A stretch of DNA of 64,000 nucleotides, taken from SIRX01 sp965213905 (GTDB lineage: Bacteria > Actinomycetota > Rubrobacteria > Rubrobacterales > Rubrobacteraceae). Shown here one piece after another: positions 50,765 through 58,877 of the stretch. Location: positions 2,914,001 to 2,978,000 of the forward strand of contig OZ243922.1 in the NCBI GenBank assembly GCA_965213905.1, in the 5' to 3' direction. The notes beneath the pieces were generated by a model. It searched no databases, was not told where the DNA came from, and worked only from the letters and a program-made list of their open reading frames with translations. Position 1 is the stretch's first letter, and every line of letters begins with the position of its first letter. The position numbers were made by a program, and so were the translations under genes.

Positions 50765-51451
50765 ATGATCGAGTTCGACAACGTTACGAAAGTATACGGC
50801 AAAGATACCGCGGCCCTGGAGCGGGCAAACCTGGAGATAGAAGCCGGGGAATTCGTTTTTCTGGTGGGGGCCAGCGGCTCCGGAAAGTCCACGATCATGC
50901 GGCTTATCCTGAAAGAGGTGGAGCCTACCGCGGGTTCGATTTTTGTGAACGGCGTGAAACTCTCCGCCATCCCCCGGCGCCGAATCCCCCGGCACCGGCG
51001 TAATATCGGGTGTGTTTTTCAGGATTTCAAGCTGTTACCGAATAAGACGGTCACGGAAAACGTGGCGTACGCGATGGAGGTCACCGGCCAAAAGCCACGC
51101 TCCATCCGGAGCAAAGTGCCCGAGATGTTGCAGATCGTGGGCCTCACCCAGAAAACGGAGAAATACCCGCACGAGCTCTCCGGCGGGGAGCAGCAGCGGG
51201 TCTCGATAGCCCGAGCTTTCGTCTCGCAGCCGCCGATCCTGATCGCCGACGAGCCTACGGGCAACCTGGACCCGGAGACGAGCGTGGACATCGTGCAGCT
51301 CTTGAACAGGATCCACCGCATCGGCACCACGGTTTTGGTCGCCACCCACGATCAGGAGATGGTGAACACCATGCAGAAACGGGTCGTCGCCCTGCAAGAC
51401 GGCAACATCGTGCGCGACAAGCTAAAGGGGGCATACGCCGATGAGGGTTAA
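50765..51451 (+). CDS. ftsE: Cell division ATP-binding protein FtsE
   Basis: From ATG 50765 the product is 228 aa. The ABC ATPase has Walker A VGASGSGKST, Q-loop FQDFKLLP, signature LSGGEQQRVSIARAF, Walker B ILIADEPTGNLDPET and switch His VATHDQ. With FtsX it controls a peptidoglycan hydrolase during division. The frame is open upstream to 50663, but MIEFDNVTKVYG is the family start. Overlaps ftsX by 11 nt. Confidence 0.95.
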   Translation: MIEFDNVTKVYGKDTAALERANLEIEAGEFVFLVGASGSGKSTIMRLILKEVEPTAGSIFVNGVKLSAIPRRRIPRHRRNIGCVFQDFKLLPNKTVTENVAYAMEVTGQKPRSIRSKVPEMLQIVGLTQKTEKYPHELSGGEQQRVSIARAFVSQPPILIADEPTGNLDPETSVDIVQLLNRIHRIGTTVLVATHDQEMVNTMQKRVVALQDGNIVRDKLKGAYADEG

Positions 51452-52325
51452 CCCGTCGTTCGCGTTCTGGGAAGCCCTCAAGAACATGCGGCTGAACTTC
51501 CTCATGAGCGCGACGGCCATTACCACCACGTTTATATGCCTCCTGGTTTTTGGGGCGGCGCTTCTGGTGAGCGCCCACGTAGAAGGCGTGGTCTCCGCCG
51601 TGCGCAAAGACGTGAGCGTGGAAGCCTTTTTCTCGCAGGACGCCCCGTCGGAGGAGATGGAGGGGATCCGGACCAGGGTGCAAGGTTTCCCGGAAGTTTC
51701 CGAGGTTACTTTCGTCTCAAAAGAAGAGGCGGTGGAGAAGTTCAAACAAACGCTGGCGGACCGGCCGGACCTCGTCTCGGACCTCGGTAGCGAGTTTCTG
51801 CCGGCTTCTTTGCAGATACAACTCGAAGACCCGGGGGACGCAGGCGAAATCGCCCGGAAGCTCGAAAGCGAAGGGGCCGTCGTGGACGACGTAGATTATC
51901 CGCAGCGGACCATCGAGCGGTTGGATGAGGTGACGGACTACCTGATCTGGGGCCTACGGGGCGCGACGGCGCTGTTTCTCGTCTCCAGCGTGTTGCTAAT
52001 ATCGAACACCATAAGGATCTCCATATTCGCCCGGCGCAAGGAGATAGAAGTGATGAAGCTGGTCGGCGCCTCGGATAGTTTCGTGCGGACGCCGTTCGTC
52101 TTCGAGGGGTTGGCGCAGGGCTTGATCGGGGCCCTCCTCGCTTCGGCGGTCGTGGTCTGGTTGAACTCCTTGTTCGTGGAATGGTCTGCCGAAGGCCTGC
52201 CTTTCGTGCCGATCTCCGGGGACGCGGTGAACCTTTTTTTCGTGGTCGGCGTGCTGTTGGCCGTGGGCGCGGCAATTGGTGTTTTGGGCAGTTTTCTCTC
52301 CGTGAGCCGGTTCTTGAAGATTTAG
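51441..52325 (+). CDS. ftsX: Cell division protein FtsX
   Basis: The 294-aa permease has four transmembrane segments (AITTTFICLLVFGAALLVSAHV; LIWGLRGATALFLVSSVLLISNTIRISIFARRKEIEVMKLVGA; about 225-250; about 262-285) and an extracellular domain (DVSVEAFFSQDAPSEEM...FVSKEEAVEKFKQTL) that binds the hydrolase partner. Sequence and ftsE coupling make the call firm. Confidence 0.94.
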   Translation: MRVNPSFAFWEALKNMRLNFLMSATAITTTFICLLVFGAALLVSAHVEGVVSAVRKDVSVEAFFSQDAPSEEMEGIRTRVQGFPEVSEVTFVSKEEAVEKFKQTLADRPDLVSDLGSEFLPASLQIQLEDPGDAGEIARKLESEGAVVDDVDYPQRTIERLDEVTDYLIWGLRGATALFLVSSVLLISNTIRISIFARRKEIEVMKLVGASDSFVRTPFVFEGLAQGLIGALLASAVVVWLNSLFVEWSAEGLPFVPISGDAVNLFFVVGVLLAVGAAIGVLGSFLSVSRFLKI

Positions 52326-52403
52326 CTTCTTTTCCGGGGTACGGGTTGCCTCGTGGTAGACTCAACGGGTGTCAAGCATGAAGTTTCAAGCCGAGGTCAA
52401 CCC

Positions 52404-54017
52404 GTGATCCTGCCGGCCATGTTGGTTCGGCGGGGCAAGTATTCCGTGGCGGATCCCCTCTTTGTGGACGAGCGGCGCCCGGTTTTGGTCGCCCGAAAGC
52501 TGCGGCGGGGTGCCGAAGCCGGAGACATAGTGCTCGTGCAGGTCCGCGAGAAAAAAGGCGCTTTGCGCGGTGAGGTTACGAAGGTTATCGGGTCTTCGCT
52601 GGACCCCCGCAACGTTTACGACGCGCTCTTCGCCTCGGTAGAGACTTCCCGAAATTTTTCTGAAAAAATCGAGCAAGAAGCTGCCGGGGCGGCGGACAAA
52701 GACTACGGCGACCGTAGAGACCTCCGGGGTCTCGAAACCGTTACGATAGATGGCGAGGACGCGAAGGACTTCGACGACGCCATTTCCATCGGGCGTACCG
52801 CAAACGGCTACCGGCTGTGGGTCCACATCGCCGACGTTACCCACTACGTCGAGCCGGGTGGCCCGCTCGATAAGGAGGCGGCGCGCCGGGCGAACTCGGT
52901 GTATCTGCCCGGTATGGTCGCCCCGATGCTCCCCGAGCGGCTCTCAAACGGCGTGTGTTCCCTGAGGCCCGGGGTCGAACGCCCGACGGTGACGGTCGAG
53001 ATGGAAGTGGACGATACCGGGGAAGTCCGGGGCAGCGACTTTTACCGGAGCTTCATCGAGAGCGACGCCCGCCTGACCTACGAGGGCGTGGACGCCTTCC
53101 TGAGCGGCGAAGCTGAAATAGCGCGGCCGGAGCTCATCTCCACCGCTGGCGAACTCGCCCGCAGGCTCCGTACAAAGGCCGCCGTCCGGGGAAAGCTGGA
53201 CCTGGGCGGACGCGAGCCGGAGTACGAGTTGGACCCCGAAGGCGTGCCCCTGGCCGCGGGCGTGAGGCGGGCGACCCCGGCGCGGAACCTCATCGAGGAG
53301 TTGATGGTGCTGGCAAACGAGACTATCGCCAGGACGCTGCTCGACCGGGGGACCGGGGTGTTTCGCGTTCACGAAGAGCCCGGCACCGAAGATATGGAGA
53401 CGCTCAAGACCCGGCTCTCCGCCGTAGGGGTGCAGGCGGAACCGACGCCGGAGAACCTGGGCACCATTTCGCAAACGGCCAAATCCGACGCGGTGAACTA
53501 CCTGATCCTGCGCTCCATACCGCGGGCCCTGTACACGTTTCATAATGCCGGCCACTACGGGCTCGCGCTGGAGAACTACACGCACTTCACGTCTCCGATC
53601 CGGCGCTACGCCGACGTGCTGGTCCATCGGGCGCTTTTGGGGGACGAACTGCCGGAAAACCTCCCGGACGTGACGGCAAACATCTCCGAGCGGGAGTACC
53701 GGAGCATGATCTGCGAGCGCACTGCAGACCAGTACACTTTGATGTGGCTTTTGCGGGATCGGATCGGGGAGGTGTTGGAGGGCATGGTCGTGAGCACCAC
53801 CACCTTCGGGCTCTTTGTGGAGTTGGAAGCCGGGGCGACGGGGCTCGTTCACGTCAGCAAGTTGCCCGGATGGTGGGAACTGGAAGAGAGCGGTGTGGTG
53901 CTCTCGAACGATTCTATTGGTTCCTCCTACCGCATCGGAGACCGGGTGTTGGTGGAGTTGATCGAGGTGTCCCCGCTCTTGCGGCGGGCCGAATTGAGGG
54001 TGGTGAAACGACTGTGA
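52404..54017 (+). CDS. rnr: RNase R-like 3'-5' exoribonuclease, short form
   Basis: The product degrades structured RNA from the 3' end and assists tmRNA turnover. The RNB domain is complete: TIDGEDAKDFDDAISI (catalytic Asp cluster), LWVHIADVTHYVEPG, SVYLPGMVAPMLPERLSNGVCSL and YTHFTSPIRRYADVLVHRAL, followed by an S1 domain (GEVLEGMVVSTTTFGLFVELEAGATGLVHVSKL). It lacks the N-terminal helix-turn-helix and the Lys-rich C-tail of E. coli RNase R. I chose GTG 52404 (537 aa), which has GAGG 7 nt upstream; an in-frame GTG at 52353 would give 554 aa. It overlaps smpB, its functional partner in trans-translation. Confidence 0.88.
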   Translation: MILPAMLVRRGKYSVADPLFVDERRPVLVARKLRRGAEAGDIVLVQVREKKGALRGEVTKVIGSSLDPRNVYDALFASVETSRNFSEKIEQEAAGAADKDYGDRRDLRGLETVTIDGEDAKDFDDAISIGRTANGYRLWVHIADVTHYVEPGGPLDKEAARRANSVYLPGMVAPMLPERLSNGVCSLRPGVERPTVTVEMEVDDTGEVRGSDFYRSFIESDARLTYEGVDAFLSGEAEIARPELISTAGELARRLRTKAAVRGKLDLGGREPEYELDPEGVPLAAGVRRATPARNLIEELMVLANETIARTLLDRGTGVFRVHEEPGTEDMETLKTRLSAVGVQAEPTPENLGTISQTAKSDAVNYLILRSIPRALYTFHNAGHYGLALENYTHFTSPIRRYADVLVHRALLGDELPENLPDVTANISEREYRSMICERTADQYTLMWLLRDRIGEVLEGMVVSTTTFGLFVELEAGATGLVHVSKLPGWWELEESGVVLSNDSIGSSYRIGDRVLVELIEVSPLLRRAELRVVKRL

Positions 54018-54466
54018 CGGACTTCGAGCGCAACAAAAAAGCCTTCCACGACTTCAACATCGAAGAGACTTACGAGGCGGGAATAACGCTTACCGGCCCC
54101 GAAGTGAAGTCCGTGCGGGCGGGGCGGGCGAACCTCAAAGAAAGCTACGCCCGGGTGAGGAACGGTGAAATTTTCCTTATCGGCTCGCACATCTCCCCGT
54201 ACACCAACGCGACCCGCACGGAGCAGCTACCCACCCGCGACCGCAAGCTGTTGCTGCATCGCCGCGAGATAGACCGTCTTATCGGCAAGAGCCAGGAGGA
54301 CGGGAAGACGCTCATCCCGCTAAAACTTTACAGCAAAGGCGGGATGATCAAACTAGAACTCGCCGTCGCCGGCCGTAAGAAAGAGTACGACAAGCGGCGT
54401 CAGATCGCCAAGAAGACCGCCGACCGCGAGATGGAACGTGCCATGAAAGAACGCCTCCGCCGTTGA
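54014..54466 (+). CDS. smpB: tmRNA-binding protein SmpB
   Basis: From GTG 54014 the product is 150 aa. SmpB escorts tmRNA to stalled ribosomes. Conserved: NKKAFHDFNIEETYEAGITLTGPEVKSVRAGRANLKESYARV, EIFLIGSHISPY, RDRKLLLHRREIDRLIGKSQEDGKTLIPLKLY and the basic C-terminal tail KKEYDKRRQIAKKTADREMERAMK. GTGA overlap with the RNase R gene. The frame is open 90 codons upstream only within that gene. ssrA lies 35 nt downstream. Confidence 0.95.
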   Translation: MTDFERNKKAFHDFNIEETYEAGITLTGPEVKSVRAGRANLKESYARVRNGEIFLIGSHISPYTNATRTEQLPTRDRKLLLHRREIDRLIGKSQEDGKTLIPLKLYSKGGMIKLELAVAGRKKEYDKRRQIAKKTADREMERAMKERLRR

Positions 54467-54501
54467 CCGGCGTTACCGGCGTGTTAGAATAGGCTCTTCA
54501 C

Positions 54502-54857
54502 GGGGGCGTACAGGTTTCGACGTGAGCGGACTGCGTCCAGTGAGACGAGCCGAGTTTGCTGGAGACTCGTAAAACGCCGGCACATAAAGATACACGCCAA
54601 CGATAACGAAATGGCTCTAGCCGCTTAAATAAAAGCGGCTCATCGGCCCGGGCAGCCTACGGCCCGGCCACCGGTGTCATCTTAGTAGGCTCGACCTTTT
54701 AGGTTCCGGCCCGGAACCTTTGAGGGAAACAATAAGGGCTAGTCCCGCGGCGGCGCCCCGGTCCGTCGTGGTAGGCGAAAACTAAACTGGGAGCTACGCT
54801 CGTAGAATCTCACGGACGGCGCGCTCGCGGACGCGGGTTCGAATCCCGCCGCCTCCA
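54502..54857 (+). ncRNA. ssrA: Transfer-messenger RNA (tmRNA)
   Basis: The 5' end (gggggcg, 54502-54508) pairs with the 3' end (cgcctcc, 54850-54856) as a 7-bp tRNA-like acceptor, followed by discriminator A 54857. CCA is not encoded. The T-arm (gggttcgaatccc) is present at the 3' end, and tacaggtttcgac follows the acceptor as in other tmRNAs. The tag frame runs from GCC 54596 to TAA 54626-54628 and encodes ANDNEMALAA, ending in the ALAA degron read by ClpXP-type proteases. The resume codon is GCC (Ala), matching alanine charging. It lies directly after smpB. Confidence 0.95.
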
Positions 54858-54873
54858 CTCTCCCCGGTGTCCT

Positions 54874-54891
54874 CCCCAGGCTCCCCTGGGG
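54874..54891 (+). terminator. Hairpin between ssrA and murI
   Basis: ccccagg (54874-54880) and cctgggg (54885-54891) form a 7-bp GC-rich stem with a 4-nt loop. There is no T run, so termination strength is uncertain. Confidence 0.5.
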
Positions 54892-54914
54892 TCATAAATG
54901 CCCATCGAAGCGGG

Positions 54915-54920
54915 TATAAT
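54915..54920 (+). promoter_or_regulatory. -10 box of a near-leaderless promoter for murI
   Basis: TATAAT ends 8 nt before GTG 54929, so +1 should fall at about 54927. Upstream of the GTG the sequence is pyrimidine-rich with no Shine-Dalgarno. No clear -35. Confidence 0.55.
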
Positions 54921-54928
54921 CTTCCTCC

Positions 54929-55741
54929 GTGAGCGATCCCCGTCCTATAGGAGTTTTTGATTCGGGCGTCGGCGGCCTGACGGTGCTGGCGGAAGTCCGG
55001 GACCGGTTACCTTACGAGCACACCATCTACTTTGGGGATACGGCCCGGGTACCATACGGGCCCCGCGAGCCCGCCGAGGTTCGGGAGTTCGCCTTCGACC
55101 TTATCGACTATCTTACAGGCCTCAACGTCAAGCTCGTGGTGGTAGCTTGTAACACCGCTACGGCAGTAGGCCTGGAGCACTACCAGGCGGCCTTCGACGT
55201 GCCGATAATAGGCGTAATAGAGCCGGGGGCCCGCGCGGCGGTGCTCGACACGTTAAACCGCCGCGTCGGGGTGCTGGCGACGGAGGGTACGGCCTACAGC
55301 GAGGCTTACACGCGGGCCGTTCACAACATAGACGCCGGCGTAGAAGTGTACGAGCAAGCCGCGCCGGAGTTCGTCCCGCTTATCGAGAAGGGTATCGTGG
55401 AAGGCCCGGAGCTAGAAAGCGTGGCTTCGGGGTATCTAGAGCCTTTAATGCGGCGGGGGGTAGGGGCCGTAGTTCTGGGATGCACCCACTATCCGCTGAT
55501 CTCGGCCACCATCAACCGCATTCTGGGACCGGAAGTGCGCCTGATCTCCTCCGCCGGGCAAACGGCGTTGGAGGTCGGCCGTCTCCTCTCGCGCAAAGGT
55601 TACCTCCGCCGTCCGCTCGACGCCGAAGACTTCGGACGCTCTACGTTTGTTTGCAGCGAAGACCCCGGGTCCTTCGCCATTCTCGGCGGAAGATTTTTGG
55701 GCGAAGACATAAAAGCCGTCGCCCCGGCCGCCGTAATTTAA
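54929..55741 (+). CDS. murI: Glutamate racemase
   Basis: The 270-aa enzyme makes D-glutamate for peptidoglycan. The two catalytic cysteines are in VVACNTATAVG and VLGCTHYPLI; GVFDSGVGGLTVLAEV, YFGDTARVPYGPR and the VIGVIEPGA-like IIGVIEPGARAA are family blocks. GTG start with a probable near-leaderless transcript. It lies between tmRNA and a tRNA cluster. Confidence 0.95.
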   Translation: MSDPRPIGVFDSGVGGLTVLAEVRDRLPYEHTIYFGDTARVPYGPREPAEVREFAFDLIDYLTGLNVKLVVVACNTATAVGLEHYQAAFDVPIIGVIEPGARAAVLDTLNRRVGVLATEGTAYSEAYTRAVHNIDAGVEVYEQAAPEFVPLIEKGIVEGPELESVASGYLEPLMRRGVGAVVLGCTHYPLISATINRILGPEVRLISSAGQTALEVGRLLSRKGYLRRPLDAEDFGRSTFVCSEDPGSFAILGGRFLGEDIKAVAPAAVI

Positions 55742-55779
55742 ACCCTCCATCTATTTGTTATACTTACCTTCGGCCTCGG

Positions 55780-55853
55780 CGGGGCGTGGCGCAGCCTGGT
55801 AGCGCACCTGCTTTGGGAGCAGGGGGTCGGAGGTTCAAATCCTCTCGCCCCGA
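55780..55853 (+). tRNA. tRNA-Pro (anticodon TGG)
   Basis: Acceptor cggggcg/cgccccg, D-arm gcgcagcctggtagcgc, anticodon stem cctgc/gcagg with loop tttggga (anticodon 55814-55816), T-loop ggttcaaatcc, discriminator A. CCA is not encoded. Confidence 0.95.
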
Positions 55854-55870
55854 CAGACGAGAGACAAGAT

Positions 55871-55941
55871 GCGGGTGTAGCTCAATGGTAGAGCCCCAGC
55901 CTTCCAAGCTGATGATGGGGGTTCGATTCCCCTCACCCGCT
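55871..55941 (+). tRNA. tRNA-Gly (anticodon TCC)
   Basis: Acceptor gcgggtg/cacccgc, D-arm gctcaatggtagagc, anticodon loop cttccaa (anticodon 55913-55915), T-arm ggggttcgattcccc, discriminator T. CCA is not encoded. Confidence 0.94.
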
Positions 55942-55966
55942 CTACAGTGTCCTCGCCAAACCCCGT

Positions 55967-56040
55967 GCGCCCGTAGCTCAGCCGGATAGAGCAGCGGACT
56001 TCTAATCCGCAGGTCGCAGGTTCGAATCCTGCCGGGCGTG
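55967..56040 (+). tRNA. tRNA-Arg (anticodon TCT), integration site of the element
   Basis: Acceptor gcgcccg/cgggcgt (first pair G-U), D-arm gctcagccggatagagc, anticodon stem gcgga/tccgc with loop cttctaa (anticodon 56001-56003), T-arm gcaggttcgaatcctgc, discriminator G. From 55999 to the 3' end it is identical to a second copy at 63875-63920, showing that an element integrated here and restored the gene. Confidence 0.95.
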
Positions 56041-56044
56041 CTTC
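55999..56044 (+). repeat. attL, 46-bp core repeat inside tRNA-Arg
   Basis: Identical to 63875-63920; flanking bases differ on both sides (a/t before, c/t after), so the repeat is exactly 46 bp. Confidence 0.92.
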
Positions 56045-56112
56045 CAAAAACCCGATAGGTATGGGGAGAATCCGGATTAGAAATCAATCATCAGAGACGC
56101 TGTAAAGGGGTT

Positions 56113-56132
56113 TGACCCCAATTTGACCCCAA
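56113..56132 (+). promoter_or_regulatory. Left pair of TGACCCCAA motifs (candidate integrase arm site)
   Basis: TGACCCCAA at 56113-56121 and 56124-56132, 11 bp apart, 69 bp inside attL. The same pair with the same spacing occurs near attR. Confidence 0.6.
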
Positions 56133-56166
56133 CGCGGAAGCGCAGTAACCATAGCGATATGAGAGT

Positions 56167-57399
56167 GTGAAATTGAAGGCTGAATTACTTACGCTGACAG
56201 AGGCGCGCAGCAGGCTTCGGATGCCAAAGCCTGTGTTCGAGGCGGTTCTTAACAGTGGTCTTCTCGGCCCGCGAACCCACTCAGGACATCTAATCGAGGA
56301 AAGCATTACCTACTACGAGGAATACGGAACTCAGTGGGACACGCAAGAACGTTTCGGAGAAAACGGTTGGGGAATGCGCTTCCTGGACGACGGTCTGTAC
56401 GAGAACATGCCTCCCATCCCCGGTCTGGAGGGCGGGACACCACCTGACACTGTCACGCACGGTATGGTAACGAATGTTAGCGGAGGCACTAGGGAGTCTC
56501 TGGAAACAGATACAGGATGGGTTGCCCAGTTCTATTTGTTCCCGAACTACTATATGTGGCCGAACGTCACAGAGCTTTCTTTGCTCATGCCACCTCTTCT
56601 GAAGCTCGACAGTTCTCGGAAGGTTCCAGGTACTCTATATCCAACACGGCTATATCCAGAGCCTTCAGGTTCTTTAGCTCTTATAGTAGTTTCTTCGCAA
56701 GAGCTTCCGGCAGGCGATGGATTAGAACGTTTCTCAGCGGCATTCGATGAAGCGTATGACACGGTTGTAGGCGTGCTTGATTATCTCTCGGTTCAGTACG
56801 ATACGACTCTGCCGATCGCTCATGCGGCGCTTATCGCTGTTCCGTCTGGTACGGTGCATGTTCGACACGCACAACGTCCGAAGTCAAAAATCTTACAGCG
56901 GAGCGACCGTTTGCTACCTGGTCCCCCTCATCCCGAACTGAAGGCTGCCTATGCTCTCTATCGCGAGGCGGCGTCCTCCAATAATCCGTTCCATCGCTTC
57001 ATGGTGTTCTGGAGGGTCTACGAAGAAGCTAACTACGTACGTTCGCAGTGGCGCAATCAGCACAAAGAACAGAAACTCAAGAACGTGAAGGTGCAGGAGG
57101 AGTTCTTGCCGCAGGGTTTGTTCGACTTTGGTTCAGACTCCGATGACCAGGAGAAGACCTCTTTTGATAAGTACAGGCAAGAACTGTACAAGGAATATCA
57201 AGTGGCCCTCAAGCATGCCGGATCAATCCAAGATGGAGGGAGAACTCTAACTGCGGCTTCTGCAGACGACTTCAGGCGCGTTGCAACCAAAATTGCGGCG
57301 CTGAGATATATCGCTTGCGTAGTGATACGCAATGTGGAGGCTACTCTCGACAGCACCGCTACACTCGCGGGTGAAGACTCGGCGGAAGAAAACCGTTGA
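56167..57399 (+). CDS. Element cargo protein with N-terminal HTH and MauJ-like region (unassigned)
   Basis: I do not recognise a defined family for this 410-aa protein. Residues about 7-55 (LLTLTEARSRLRMPKPVFEAVL... GHLIEESITYYEEYG) look like an excisionase/AlpA-type winged helix-turn-helix. Residues about 118-235 form a beta-rich domain (VAQFYLFPNYYMWPNV, AALIAVPSGTVHV). Residues 260-290 (AAYALYREAASSNNPFHRF then FWRVYEE) resemble a motif in proteins annotated as MauJ; a charged helical C-terminus follows. Base composition is clearly lower in GC than neighbours and codon use is AT-richer (TCT, CTT, TTA), so it was acquired separately. It sits between attL and the convergent integrase, a common cargo position. 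A defence role is possible but unproven. Confidence 0.6.
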   Translation: MKLKAELLTLTEARSRLRMPKPVFEAVLNSGLLGPRTHSGHLIEESITYYEEYGTQWDTQERFGENGWGMRFLDDGLYENMPPIPGLEGGTPPDTVTHGMVTNVSGGTRESLETDTGWVAQFYLFPNYYMWPNVTELSLLMPPLLKLDSSRKVPGTLYPTRLYPEPSGSLALIVVSSQELPAGDGLERFSAAFDEAYDTVVGVLDYLSVQYDTTLPIAHAALIAVPSGTVHVRHAQRPKSKILQRSDRLLPGPPHPELKAAYALYREAASSNNPFHRFMVFWRVYEEANYVRSQWRNQHKEQKLKNVKVQEEFLPQGLFDFGSDSDDQEKTSFDKYRQELYKEYQVALKHAGSIQDGGRTLTAASADDFRRVATKIAALRYIACVVIRNVEATLDSTATLAGEDSAEENR

Positions 57400-57412
57400 G
57401 CACTGGACTTCG

Positions 57413-58537
57413 TCAGCCCAGTGCATCATCCATTGCTCCGGCGGCAGCATCCCCCATATCGGGGAGCACGTGAGAGTAGACGTTTAAGGTAAGAGACACG
57501 TCGCCGTGTCCTAGCAACTCCTGGACGAACTTGGCGTGCACGCCTTGCCGGAGTAGGAGCGTGGCGCACGTGTGGCGGAGATCGTGAAACCGGATGTCCG
57601 GGAGACCGGCACGCCCTAGCCTGATCTTGAAATGGCGGATCAGGTTCCGGCCGCCGATAGGTGTACCGGCTTCGGAGGCGAACACCAAGCCGTTCTCCGT
57701 CCACAGAGACCCTAGCTGTAGCTTCTCTTCTAGCTGTGCTTTCCGGTGCGCCCTGAGCGCCGATATTGCCCTCTGAGTGAGCCGGACGCTCCTACCCTTG
57801 CCGGACTTCGGCGGCTCGAACACGCGACCGTCTCGCGTCTCTGAGAGCGTCCTACGGACTTGCAAGGTTCCGGCGTCGAGGTCCAGGTCTTCCCATTTGA
57901 GGCCAAGAATCTCGCCTTGCCGGAGTCCGGCCGAGATAGCGACGACGTAGAGAGCTTCCAGGCGGTCGCCGGAGACAGTCTCCAGGAACGTGCGGACCTG
58001 ATCGCGGGAGAGAGGTTGTATCTCTTCTTTACGGGCCTGTGGCGGTTTCACCGATGCGGCGGCATTGCGCGGTATCAGGCCGTCGTCTGTGGCTTGCTTG
58101 AGAGCCTTCGAGATCGTCCGGTGAATGTACTGGACGGTGCGCGGTGCGAGACCACTATCCAGCTTCGAGCGGTAGAGGCCGCGAACGTGCGCCGGTGTCA
58201 GGCTCTTGAGCTTCACCCGTCCAAGAACCGGGGAGATGTGTACCCGCACGATCTGTTCGTACCGCTCATAGGTCCGGGTGCGAACCGTATCGCGGACGGA
58301 ATCGGAAAGCCACGCGGTAAGGTACTCGCCGGTGGTGGTCTTTCCGGCGTCGAAGATCAGGCCGCCGTCCCGGTCCGCCATAGCTTTAGTGAGCTTCTCC
58401 CGCACGTCGTCGCGGGTCTTGCCGTACAGGGTCCGGCGCTTCGGGCCTTCGGCCGTGTGGACCGTGTAGCGGGCCTCCCAACGCCCGTCCTTGCGCTGGC
58501 GTATTGACCCTTCGTTGTTTCCGCGCTTCTTGCTCAT
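57413..58537 (-). CDS. int: Tyrosine site-specific recombinase (integrase)
   Basis: From ATG 58537 the product is 374 aa. Residues 5-55 (GNNEGSIRQRKDGRWEARYTV) form an arm-binding N-terminal domain, about 65-165 the core-binding SAM-like domain, and about 175-370 the catalytic domain. Catalytic residues are Arg206 (SAGLRQGE), Lys244 (PPKSGKGRSV), His318/Arg321 (HDLRHT), His344 (LLGHGDV) and Tyr354 (NVYSHVLP). It should integrate and excise the element at the tRNA-Arg site. ATG 58537 overlaps the xis stop in ATGA; a frame from TTG 58549 would only add four residues. Confidence 0.95.
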   Translation of the reverse strand: MSKKRGNNEGSIRQRKDGRWEARYTVHTAEGPKRRTLYGKTRDDVREKLTKAMADRDGGLIFDAGKTTTGEYLTAWLSDSVRDTVRTRTYERYEQIVRVHISPVLGRVKLKSLTPAHVRGLYRSKLDSGLAPRTVQYIHRTISKALKQATDDGLIPRNAAASVKPPQARKEEIQPLSRDQVRTFLETVSGDRLEALYVVAISAGLRQGEILGLKWEDLDLDAGTLQVRRTLSETRDGRVFEPPKSGKGRSVRLTQRAISALRAHRKAQLEEKLQLGSLWTENGLVFASEAGTPIGGRNLIRHFKIRLGRAGLPDIRFHDLRHTCATLLLRQGVHAKFVQELLGHGDVSLTLNVYSHVLPDMGDAAAGAMDDALG

Positions 58538-58761
58538 ACCGACTCCCAACCTTCCTCGTCGTCGTTCTTCCGCTCTCTCGCCATCCGCTCTACCGCTGCG
58601 GGGTCCACAAGAAACCCCGCACGTGTCTCTACAGCCCGGAGACGGCCGTCGTGGAGGTAGGGATAGAGCGCTTGCCGACTAATCCCGATCTTCTTCGCCG
58701 CTTCGGAGACGGTCAACCACGTCCCGATTTCCCGCATCGCCCTAGCCATCGGCTTATCCAA
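58534..58761 (-). CDS. xis: Excisionase-like helix-turn-helix protein
   Basis: The 75-aa protein has a MerR/excisionase-type HTH (WLTVSEAAKKIGISRQALYPYLHDGRLRAVETRAGFLVDPAAVERM) and a charged C-tail. It is translated just before the integrase with a 4-nt overlap, the usual place of a recombination directionality factor. Alternatively it may be a small repressor. Its promoter (TTGAAG-N17-TACAAT on the minus strand) overlaps one arm of a 12-bp inverted repeat. Confidence 0.8.
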   Translation of the reverse strand: MDKPMARAMREIGTWLTVSEAAKKIGISRQALYPYLHDGRLRAVETRAGFLVDPAAVERMARERKNDDEEGWESV

Positions 58762-58784
58762 AACCGTTTCCTTTCTCTAGCCTA

Positions 58785-58877
58785 CTTGCACATTGTAAAC
58801 CACAACTTTACAATCTTCAACTAAAATATTCGAGAAATAGCTGAATCTATCGGTATACTTACTTGACAATGTGCAAG
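58785..58877. promoter_or_regulatory. 12-bp inverted repeat flanking the divergent promoters (candidate operator pair)
   Basis: CTTGCACATTGT (58785-58796) is the exact reverse complement of ACAATGTGCAAG (58866-58877). One copy covers the xis -10 box, the other the rightward -35 box. A repressor could bind both and control both directions; the element encodes an XRE protein that is a candidate (inference). Confidence 0.65.
58792..58820 (-). promoter_or_regulatory. Leftward promoter of xis-int
   Basis: On the minus strand: TTGAAG (complement of 58815-58820), 17-nt spacer, TACAAT (complement of 58792-58797). The -10 box overlaps the left arm (58785-58796) of the 12-bp inverted repeat. Confidence 0.65.

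Noticed and set aside
56071..56082. cggattagaa just inside attL as an inverted integrase core site
   Set aside because: It is complementary to 10 bases of the tRNA anticodon arm, but only one copy exists and no matching site is seen near attR.
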